Of a stretch of 64,000 bases of DNA, positions 9,118-19,039 are shown piece after piece. Position 1 is the first letter of the stretch; every line of letters begins with the position of its first letter. The DNA comes from Isoetes taiwanensis (lineage: Eukaryota > Streptophyta > Lycopodiopsida > Isoetales > Isoetaceae), in NCBI GenBank assembly GCA_021234155.1, contig JAJEKV010000107.1:188001-252000 (forward strand), given 5' to 3'. The translations under genes were made by a program, and so were the position numbers. A model generated the notes under the pieces. The model saw only the letters and a list, made by a program, of their open reading frames with translations. It ran no database searches and was not told the origin of the DNA.

Positions 9118-12100
9118 ATATACATATAAGATAGATGGAGCATTTCCCAGTTTAAAGCTCCTGGCTGGGCAGGGGCTTCATGTCTCTGAACTAATACCAG
9201 GGGCAAAATAACCATTCAAGATGTGCACTAGTGAGCCCAAATTGATGTTTTATCTACGTGTTATACTAGGGTACCACAATAATCGATTAAGGACTCTTGA
9301 TCTAGAATACACATAATAAATAGTTACTTCTTTATGGATAAAGCATAAGTCATATAGATACAACTAGGTAGCTGTATCTCCCTACTTCAGTATTTATGCA
9401 TAAACTGGCCTTATGATGAATACACATATAGTAACTTGTTGAGTACTTTTTCTAAAAATCCTAAATACCATTGGTGATCTAGTGTTTATTTTCACTCATG
9501 TTCTTGTAAACGTTTGCACACTTAAGCTAGGGTTCACTTCACATCCTAGCTTTATCTTCTAGCTGGAGACTAGACTCTGACCCTTACACCTTGTACAATG
9601 GATTATGAAAATTCTCACCTAACACGAGTTTGATGAGTTCTAACTACTTAAAATTATATTAACATTTATTTCTACCTTTGTAATATATGGTTAACCTAAA
9701 ATGAAATTTCCCTTTCGATTACCACGATGTTTGACCTAAAAAATCCTACCCTATAAGCAAGCTGACTGTCGGGATTATCGGCCTGGCAAGGCGATGGCGA
9801 TTTTCCTCACGAATTGGTGCAGTAGAGCAGGGCATACTATCATTCTTATGCTGATCCGGTAAGATCCTCCACACCCTAATTTAGGGTTCGGATTGATAAC
9901 CTAGGTTTTTCAAATTGGCTCAAATGTGGAGCGTAGATTCAGACCAAAACCCCCACTTCTAGTTCAGACGAGGAGACGCTGAGGGAGGAGTTCTTACAGG
10001 CGAAATTTCTTGCTTGTCTATCAGACTCTGATTTTGCTGAATACAATAAAGCAATGGCTGATCATAAGGAATATAAGGGGCAGAAGAGAAATTCGTTTGG
10101 AGCTAGGGCCCTTAGCGGTAATAAAAAGCATAGTGGTGAATCCAAAGAGGTATACACAATAATATTCGTGATAATGTTGTCTTTGTTGAGCTATCCATCC
10201 ACGAAACACAACAAGAAGATGAGATTTCTTCGATCAAGAAGAATGTCGGTATTTTCTTTAAGTTTTAACCTTAAATCGGGATTTGGTTCTTTGAAAAAGT
10301 CGATTCATTAGATCCACTTGAGATAATCGATTAAGGACCCGAGATACTATGCCATAGTACAGTTTTAATATTTAAGCTTTGGCCATTCTTGAATTTGAAA
10401 TAGTTTCCTTTGTAATACTACTTTAAATACTAGTCTCTTTTTCTACCTTGTCTTTCAAGCATGCGGGGCAAAAAGGATACAATGGCTGAGCGGTGATAAA
10501 CCGAGAAGTCTCATTGTACCTTTTTGGCCCTTCATGCATTACCATTATTATGCTAATGTCATGTTGTTTTGGCTGCGGTACCGAGCTTCTCCCGCCATTG
10601 TATTTTCTTTGTTTTGTTTTGCTTGAAGATAATGGTGTTATGGAGACCGGATTTGGATTGCATACTTAGCTTAAAAGAAAAAAAAAATGATGGAGACAAC
10701 AGCTATAACTATGGTTTTTCTATCTCAAAACTTGAATCTCGGTGGTTAACTTTCTTGTTTTTAATGATTAGGCGGTTCGGTGCATAGCTGGTAAATATGC
10801 AATATTTTTCTTTGGTGCTATAGGTGATAGCACCCTTGAAAGTTACAAGGCCTTTTATATATTCTGGTTTATCGGGATGTGATTAACATAGGTTATCTCG
10901 GACCAACTGATACATATTTGCTGCTCTGGTTTTTTCTACCATGCAAGATGTAATGTTTATTATGGTTTTTGAAACATTGTAGCCTGCTTCTTCGTTTAAT
11001 TAAAATTGACCACGGAATTTTAAAGATTACAAAGTGCTTCTTTCTTTAAAAGCTTGTTGTGTAAGAGATATCTTAGGCTGAGCATAAAAGAGCATTGGGT
11101 TGAAACAGTCCACCTATAGCTTCCCCTGTTGTTTTTGTTACATATGAACTTTAAGTTTGCCAAAGGTTAGTATCTCTAAAATACTACAGTAATAATCGTA
11201 GCTGATAGCGTGGCTTATGATTCTGGCTAAAACTACTCCATACACTTTGTTTTGTTGCTGCAACACACCATATGTGCTATAATATGAAGTCTGATAGTCA
11301 TGATCATTTTCCTGGAGGGTTTTGTTGCACATCATTGGCAGTTATGTCCCTACATATCATGCCATGATAAGTGTCTAACAAATGAAATATACAACCAGAT
11401 TCAGTAATTAAGTCTGTTTATAAGGATGGCATGGTCTATTAGGAATATCTTTTAAACCTTGGCTGGATAGCATCTCTACACTACTTAATGCATAGTCTGC
11501 ATAAATAAGCATTGGACTGAAACTGTCCACATATTTATTCCCCTCCTGTTTTTGTTACATATAGTCTTTATGATTGCTAAAGGTTATATTCTCCAGAGTA
11601 CTACAGTAATAATGGTAACAGCAGGTGTAACGTATGTTGCAGGTTAATACTACTCCTTACACACGATTTTGACTACTGCAACACAATATCTGTGTTATAA
11701 TTTTCAGTCTTGTAGTCATGTGTTTTGGCACGGAAGGCGTTGCCATTTAATCGAAAGTGCCCTTCATAAATGTTAAATGCATTATAGTAAACCTACACAT
11801 CATTGGCATTTAGGTTCCTACCATGTTTTATGGCTAACAATTGAAATAAACATTTTGACTCACTATTAGTGTCTGAATATAAAGATTGCATTTTCTTTTA
11901 AGAATAGCTCTTAAATCCTTGCCGAAAGGCCTTTCTACACTATTTAATATAATGGTTCAATGGCTCCAGATAGGATCACTTGGCCTTTAGACTCCAAGAT
12001 CTATTTAATGTAAATGATTCAATGGTTCCCGATAAGATCACTTGGCCTCTAGGCTTTAAGTTTTGTAGATTGCAAGGGTTTCTGTAAAAATAGTAATATG

Positions 12101-12247
12101 TTTTGGAAAAGATTGAAAAGACATATAGATCACAGGCACCAGATTTGAATGTACTTTCAAATGATTGGATTGATAATACGGTGGAAGGATTGACTGAAGC
12201 CGATGCTTGACCTAGGATTCTAGGTTAAGCCGGGTTTTTTTTTTTTT
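9110..12247 (+). repeat. Right 3.1-kb direct repeat of the Penelope-like element
   Basis: Second copy of 1799-4969. It starts directly at the T-tract behind the 3' stem-loops and ends with the same hairpin (12204-12228) and T-tract (12235-12247). Compared with the left copy it has a short insertion near 10872-10900, a deletion near 11325 and many small indels in 10150-10860. Many of those indels sit where the left copy has CTG or CAG and this one has CG, CCG or CGG. Confidence 0.85.
9943..10149 (+). CDS. Possible exon of the Penelope-like element (right copy)
   Basis: Same frame as 2643-2849, with an intact donor AAAGAG|GTATAC. No downstream ORF follows before the repeat ends, so here it can only be a remnant. 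Confidence 0.3.
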
Positions 12248-12318
12248 GTTATAATGCTAGATATTAGATATTCATGTTTTGCATGTTTACATGTTTTTAC
12301 ATATGTTTGGTTTTTTTA

Positions 12319-12803
12319 GGGCCCGAAGGGCCCAAAAATTTTTTTAATATAACAACCAACACACAACTACCATTAACATTAATTATCACAACCATTGGAT
12401 CCAACACATTTAAATTAAAATCCCCCTTAAACCCCCTTTGGTTTGGGTGCATATTCACACGGGGGGTGACTCCAGGCAACGAGAGTTGTTGGATAGGCAT
12501 ATTCACCCCTTATTCCTTAATCTACACCGTACGTAAAATTCCTCGTTTGTGGGGTATGCAAGTACAAAATTTGCTATACTGTATAACAAGATTTGCAAAA
12601 TACTATAAGATTTGAAGCAAAATACTATATGGTGTTGATTTTGTACGTGCAAAATATAATTATAAGGGCTCTCGCTGCCCTACGTCACCCCCCGTGTGAA
12701 TATGCACCCAAACCAAAGGGGGTTTAAGGGGGATTTTAATTTAAATGTGTTGGATGCAATGGTTGTGATAATTAATGTTAATGGTAGTTGTGTGTTGGTT
12801 GTG
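12319..12803. mobile_element. MITE-like element with about 130-bp inverted arms, copy 1
   Basis: The left arm (12352-12480) and right arm (about 12672-12802) are near-perfect reverse complements. They include TTAAATTAAAATCCCCCTTA, CCCCCTTTGGTTTGGGTG and the GGCAACGAGAG / CTCTCGCTGCC pair. The roughly 190-bp centre is AT-rich and non-coding. A GGGCCCGAAGGGCCC palindrome lies just left, at about 12319-12333. A second copy is at 35085-35600. The right arm abuts the resumed LTR at 12804. Confidence 0.85.
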
Positions 12804-14881
12804 TGTTGATTGGATTAAGGCATGTTGTAGATAAAAGAGGATGAATTATGATCATGGAAACTCCGAGGTACGTGTGCTGGTGTGAGCTCTAGAGTGGTCG
12901 AAATTGATCCAGGATAGGAGTAATCAGGAAATTAGGGGCTGCAACAACGGTTTTCGGCTGCAACAGGACTGGCATATTTGGAGCCGGAATTCCTGGAATC
13001 ATCTAGGAAGGACTTAGATCAGGCTGATTTGTGCCTAAAACTGGCCGATTTGATTGTGGGTCATTGCTGGAAGGAGAATCGAGGCCCAGAACAAGAACAA
13101 AAGCAGTCTGCGTTGCTTTTTCCTTCCTTTCCTGTAACTTTTGGAAAGTCCCTGTTTGCTTCTTGTTTATATTTGTTGTTATTAATTTATTGCTTGTTAA
13201 CTAATTGTTACTTTTAAGAGACATAAGATAAGAAAAGGGATTTGGAAGTATAAGGTGATGGGATCTAGCAGGCCATCCACTGAGTAAGTATAAGCAAGCT
13301 GCAAGTGCTTGGGGTTACGCGCAAGGGGAAAAGGGTGTAAGAACCGGTATTGCTTTTGAATATCATGTAATAAAGAACAATATGTAAATTAGATTAAAAA
13401 GTCTATAACTCTTGAAAATTAGTAATTCCTGGCTCCTAGAGATGGGGCCTAGTCTAAGTATCCATTGGCAGAAGTTACAAGCAATTGCGATCACGAGGTC
13501 CTGTGGATTTTAAGTCAGAAGTGCGGGGTTTGGAGTTTCCGCATTGGACACACTAATAAGTTCCTTACCTATGGAAAGGTCTTTAATTGAAATATTAAAA
13601 ACCTTAGCTAACAATTGTTAAAGATAAATTGAAGTGTGGAACCTTGGAGATCAAGTGAAGTTGGGCCGAGGTATTAATATGAGGCGTATGGGGTTGTCTA
13701 TATGAGGCTATGGCATGGAACACTGTAAGTCTAAGTGTGTAACTGTAAGTTTCTAAGTGTTGAATTATATTTTATCAAAGACATCATAGCTAATGGATTA
13801 TCCTCGTGGGAGAATGGTTCTGGGGTAAGTGGTGCAGTAAGAAATGATATTGTCTTTTCTTGTTCAGTGAAATACATAGGTGTGGGAGCGACATCAATGA
13901 CAGTTAGGCTTGTGACAGTACTTCAACTTGGGCAGGTTGTATATATGGGCAACATCAGCAGCAGTATAATCCAAGAACACATATAGTAAACACTCTAATG
14001 AACACCACATGTCATGGTTTTTGCATTGTCTCACTGTTGTCTTGGTATTTTGTTATGTATTTGGATCCTCCGGGGTCGGACTTCCAGGTTCGGTGGCCTA
14101 GGTTGTTCCGGCATGACTCATGTTTCTATGTTCTATGTATTTGTGCTCTGTGACACCGGGCGTTAGTTCTCCTGGCCGGGATTGCTACGTCAGTCAACTC
14201 TTGTGAACTCCCATGGTAAGAGGTCCTCCAGTGCCAGACGTGGGCTGAGAGGGTATGCGCATACGAGGTTCACCCCACCACCTTCTGGGGCTTGGAATGT
14301 AAGTCGGGTCGGGCAACATCTTTGCTAACAGGGGCACGTGTGTGTAGGCTGGCTGAGCTACCCATTGTCCCGGAGTTTGTTTATGATGGTTTGGTACTCT
14401 GGTTATGTTCTTTGCTCTTGATGTTCATGATGTTTTCTTTATTGTCATAGTCTAGCATTGCACCATAGGTTCTTGTGTCTTTGAGTTGTTATGTTTGTTA
14501 TTCAAGACTTTCAAGATGTTTTATGCATGCAGAGGCAGCTATGGGATCCCCACTTAGTCACGAGGACTAACCCCTTGAGTGCATTGTGCAGTGTATCAGC
14601 AAGCAATAGTCAAGCTAGTGGCAGTAGTGTAGCTGGGGATCGTCGTTGAGTTCCAGAGGAGAAGCTCTTGTGTTAAATTGCTCAACTAGATCTTGTGAAT
14701 GAATTGATGATAGTATTTTCTTTGAATATTATTGTATTTGATAATGGATATACTATGGTTGATCTCTGATTATTATGAGTAAGAAGATTCAATTCTTCAC
14801 CAATACTTTCAGCCTAGAATTAGTGCAAGTTTAGACAAGATCCCGAGTTGCCATGAGGGTCAACACGACAGGCTTGTTACA
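12804..14881 (+). mobile_element. 5' LTR, right part
   Basis: This matches 15493-17567 at a constant offset of 2689 bp and ends CTTGTTACA, immediately followed by a primer-binding site. Together with 1-142 it forms the 5' LTR. Small 79- and 83-codon frames are repeated in both LTRs but have no recognisable product. Differences between the LTRs cluster at about 14041-14330 against 16725-17020, while most of the length is nearly identical. The LTR is therefore fairly young. Confidence 0.9.
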
Positions 14882-15147
14882 GTTGGTATCAGAGCATGTT
14901 CGATCTTTGGGTGTTGACATTGATTTATAGATTACAGGTTGGATCCTTAGCTACTGAGATGGTGGATCTTAGATCAAGCTGAGGTAAGGGTTCTTCTCGT
15001 GATGTTCAGTAAGATGGATAGCAGTTATACTTCTAAGGTGAAGTTTTGATTTGAGTTAAGGTTGTGCTACATTTGAGACATCATAGAATGCTTCAGTATA
15101 TCCATAGTGACCCATGAGGACATGGGTTAAATTTTAGAAGGAGAGAC
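14882..15147 (+). mobile_element. Very short internal region with PBS and PPT
   Basis: GTTGGTATCAGAGC (14882-14895) is a primer-binding site complementary to plant initiator tRNA-Met. AGAAGGAGAGAC just before 15148 is the polypurine tract. The 266 bp between the LTRs encode no gag or pol, so the element is non-autonomous and must be moved by another element's proteins, or is a deletion derivative. Confidence 0.9.
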
Positions 15148-17567
15148 TGTAACGATCCTGGCCACTTGATGGGCCAGTATACGTACTCATGTGCGTATAT
15201 GCATGCTTGACATGCATGCAAGGTAGAACATGCATGCAAGATGGAACATGCATGCAAGATAGAACATGCATGCAACATGGAGAGCATATAAGCAAGAGTT
15301 ATTTTTGGAGCTTAGTGGAGATTGGAGACGTAAAGGTTTTTGCAAGAGAAGGCAACCTGGAGCATGAAGGCAAAGAAGGATTGCACTGGGAGGATTGGCG
15401 GATCAAGTGAGGATGCCAGATCTTGGAAACGACATCAAATATTCTTCTATCAGGTGGGGTTTTTTTTACGATCTATTTGAGATCTCATAAGCTGTGGATT
15501 GGATTAAGGCATGTTGTAGATAAAAGAGGATGAATTATGATCATGGAAACTCCGAGGTACGTGTGCTGGTGTGAGCTCTAGAGTGGTCGAAATTGATCCA
15601 GGATAGGAGTAATCAGGAAATTAGGGGCTGCAACAACGGTTTTCGGCTGCAACAGGACTGGCATATTTGGAGCCGGAATTCCTGGAATCATCTAGGAAGA
15701 ACTTAGATCAGGCTGATTTGTGCCTAAAACTGGCCGATTTGATTGTGGGTCATTGCTGGAAGGAGAATCGAGGCCCAGAACAAGAACAAAAGCAGTCTGC
15801 GTTGCTTTTTCCTTCCTTTCCTGTAACTTTTGGAAAGTCCCTGTTTGCTTCTTGTTTATATTTGTTGTTATTAATTTATTGCTTGTTAACTAATTGTTAC
15901 TTTTAAGAGACATAAGATAAGAAAAGGGATTTGGAAGTATAAGGTGATGGGATCTAGCAGGCCATCCACTGAGTAAGTATAAGCAAGCTGCAAGTGCTTG
16001 GGGTTACGCGCAAGGGGCAAAGGGTGTAAGAACCGGTATTGCTTTTGAATATCATGTAATAAAGAACAATATGTAAATTAGATTAAAAAGTCTATAACTC
16101 TTGAAAATTAGTAATTCCTGGCTCCTAGAGATGGGGCCTAGTCTAAGTATCCATTGGCAGAAGTTACAAGCAATTGCGATCACGAGGTCCTGTGGATTTT
16201 AAGTCAGAAGTGCGGGGTTTGGAGTTTCCGCATTGGACACACTAATAAGTTCCTTACCTATGGAAAGGTCTTTAATTGAAATATTAAAAACCTTAGCTAA
16301 CAATTGTTAAAGATAAATTGAAGTGTGGAACCTTGGAGATCAAGTGAAGTTGGGCCGAGGTATTAATATGAGGCGTATGGGGTTGTCTATATGAGGCTAT
16401 GGCATGGAACACTGTAAGTCTAAGTGTGTAACTGTAAGTTTCTAAGTGTTGAATTATATTTTATCAAAGACATCATAGCTAATGGATTATCCTCGTGGGA
16501 GAATGGTTCTGGGGTAAGTGGTGCAGTAAGAAATGATATTGTCTTTTCTTGTTCAGTGAAATACATAGGTGTGGGAGCGACATCAATGACAGTTAGGCTT
16601 GTGACAGTACTTCAACTTGGGCAGGTTGTATATATGGGCAACATCAGCAGCAGTATAATCCAAGAACACATATAGTAAACACTCTAATGAACACCACATG
16701 TCATGGTTTTGCATTGTCTCTTTGTTGTCTTGGTATTTTGTTATGTATTTGGATCCTCCGGGTCGGACTTCCGTGTTTGGTGGCCTAGGTTGTTCCGGCA
16801 TGACTCATGTTTCTATGTTCTATGTATTTGTGCTCTGTGACACCGGGCGTTAGTTCTCCTGGCCGGGATTGCTACGTCAGTCAACTCTTGTGAACTCCCA
16901 TGGTAAGAGGTCCTCCAGTGCCAGACGTGGGCTGAGAGGGTATGCGCATACGAGGTTCACCCCACCACCCGCTACAGGGCTTGGAATGTAAGTTTGGTTG
17001 GGCAACATCTTCGCTAACAGGGGCTGTGTGTAGGGTCATTTGAGCTACCCATTGTCCGGAGTTTGTTTATGATGGTTTGGTACTCTGGTTATGTTCTTTG
17101 CTCTTGATGTTCATGATGTTTTCTTTATTGTCATAGTCTAGCATTGCACCATAGGTTCTTGTGTCTTTGAGTTGTTATGTTTGTTATTCAAGACTTTCAA
17201 GATGTTTTATGCATGCAGAGGCAGCTATGGGATCCCCACTTAGTCACGAGGACTAACCCCTTGAGTGCATTGTGCAATTGTATCGCAAGCAATAGTCAAG
17301 CTAGTGGCAGTAGTGTAGCTGGGGATCGTCGTTGAGTTCCAGAGGAGAAGCTCTTGTGTTAAATTGCTCAACTAGATCTTGTGAATGAATTGATGATAGT
17401 ATTTTCTTTGAATATTATTGTATTTGATAATGGATATACTATGGTTGATCTCTGATTATTATGAGTAAGAAGATTCAATTCTTCACCAATACTTTCAGCC
17501 TAGAATTAGTGCAAGTTTAGACAAGATCCCGAGTTGCCATGAGGGTCAACACGACAGGCTTGTTACA
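15148..17567 (+). mobile_element. 3' LTR, complete, 2420 bp
   Basis: Starts TGTAACGATCC after the polypurine tract and ends GGCTTGTTACA, with TGTAAC/GTTACA terminal inverted repeats. It contains a promoter-like block at 15206-15296. Its right end interrupts a minus-strand reading frame that encodes a histone H3-like domain (17568 onward). Confidence 0.9.
15206..15296 (+). promoter_or_regulatory. RY-repeat array and TATA box in the LTR U3
   Basis: Four to five units of about 18 bp, each holding CATGCATGC, are followed at about 15285-15293 by GCATATAAGC, a plausible TATA box. CATGCA is the RY element recognised by plant B3-domain factors of the ABI3/FUS3/LEC2 type. Transcription would start about 30 bp later, near 15315-15320. 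The factor assignment is inference from the motif. Confidence 0.55.
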
Positions 17568-18270
17568 CCGAGCGAAGGGGGCACGGGGAATTAGGAGACC
17601 GTAGCTGCGCTGGAAGTGTCTAATCTCCCTTAGCGCTCTCCTCTCCACCTCCTTCCTATCAGCTTTCTTCTTGGGTGGTGGCTTGGGAACCTTGGGCTTT
17701 GGTGGTGGCGGCTTTAGGGTCTGTTGCTTCGTTGGTCGCCCTCCCTCGACGAATGCAACTCTGTTTTCTTCATAGTACTTGTTGTAGGCCTCCCATTTCT
17801 TCATGTAGGCCTCGTGCTCCCTCATCTTCCTCTCATAAATCTTCACCCTGTCGGTGACGTAGGCTTCCCGGGCAGGTCGTGGTTGCTTCTTTCTATCCCA
17901 TGCCGGGTATTTTCGGGGGCTTCGCACTTTTCGATCTTCTTGGTTTTGCTTTCAATGCCTTTCGGGTACTTCCCTTTCGTCGCTGGGTGCTTGGAAGAGC
18001 TTCCACCTGCGGCATTAGGGGTTGGCGTCCTCATCGGAAAAGAGTCGTCCGGAGGGTTTTGGGGTTCGTCGGGTCTAAGTGGCTCCTTGATGACAATCTT
18101 GGGGTTCGGCCTCTTCCTTGGTGGGATTTGGATCCTCCCGTCCTCCTTGTGCCCGACCACGAACTTCCCTTTTGCCTTCTTCTTCTCTTTCGCCTTACGT
18201 TCCTCTTCCTCCCTTTTCCTCTTTTTGTCTTCCCTTCTCTTACGATCAACGGCGTGAACATTGCCTCGTG
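17568..18270 (-). pseudogene. 3' part of element-1 ORF1: charged region and truncated histone H3-like domain
   Basis: Reading leftwards from the CACTA insertion, the frame gives a Lys/Arg/Glu-rich helix (KRREDKKRKREEEERKAKEK), then FVVGHKEDGRIQIPPRKRPN, a Pro/Ser-rich linker and, after one frameshift near 17927, a second charged helix (KIYERKMREHEAYMKKWEAY). A Pro/Lys linker leads to ALREIRHFQRSYGLLIPRAP and FAR. That last stretch aligns with the alpha-N and start of alpha-1 of histone H3 (ALREIR, FQ-S, LLI, PF-R conserved). The frame is then cut by the LTR at 17567. Position and layout match ORF1 of the chromovirus at 59196-60632. Two in-frame stops near 24060-24100 and the frameshift show it is no longer functional. 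Confidence 0.75.
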
Positions 18271-18280
18271 ATGCACTACA

Positions 18281-18960
18281 AAGGGATAGTCGGCGTCCAA
18301 CGGCGTCGCGACGTTGAAGAACGTCTTTTCTTGATGTTCATGATGTTTTCTTTATTGTCGCCGCCGAATATCGGCGACATCGTGGGATCCACTTTCAACG
18401 ACGCATTAACGTCGTTCGACGCCGTTCAACGACGTTAAATTGCTCAACTAGATCGAATGAATCGATGTATTTTCTTTGTGTCGGATTGGATATCTATGGT
18501 TGCGATTATATGGCATGGTACTTTGCTGCTAGTTCGGCAAGGGTGCGCTTGCGTACCCGCGTGCAAGTGTCTAAACGCCTCCTTTTAACGCCGTCTCGTG
18601 GATCCTGACGTGGCACATCCGGCCAGATGCTTTCTTCGTGGTTTGGCCTCCCATTTCGACATGCCAGGCTGGCACGCCACCATGTTACGCCATGCGCGGC
18701 TACGACGCCGTTGAACGACGACTAAAAATCTGGCGCGACCGGTCAGCGTCCTCCGTTTGGCTTTGCCGACATGCCAGGCTGGCACGCAAAAGTGTCCCTG
18801 CCGCCGACGTGGACGCCGTTAAAAACGACGCTTAGAATATCCGACGCGGGCAAAGCGGGTCGCCACCATTTGCATCGGCGGCATCGCCCCACGCTATTGT
18901 CGACACAGAGAGCGCCAGGCGGCTCCGCGTAGTTAACGTCGTTTATCCGGCGCCACTTTT
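18281..18960. repeat. Left subterminal repeat region of the CACTA element
   Basis: Many copies of GACGCCGTT, AACGACG and related words in both orientations are interspersed with CATGCCAGGCTGGCACGC (twice, near 18659 and 18769). In this superfamily such repeats bind the element's DNA-binding protein. The small frames here are artefacts of the CG-rich composition. Confidence 0.65.
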
Positions 18961-19039
18961 TTTTTTTTTTTTGGGGAAAAAAAAAAAAAAAAAAAAAAAA
19001 AATCGAAAAAAAAAAATTAATAATGGACGCCGCTTATCG

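Noticed and set aside
12978-16675. Repeated 79- and 83-codon frames in the LTRs
   Set aside because: They are duplicated only because the LTRs are; no domain, no start context, and they lie in regulatory DNA.
17724-18438. Plus-strand frames opposite the H3-like pseudogene
   Set aside because: They are antisense shadows of a charged, low-complexity protein and of CG-rich transposon ends.
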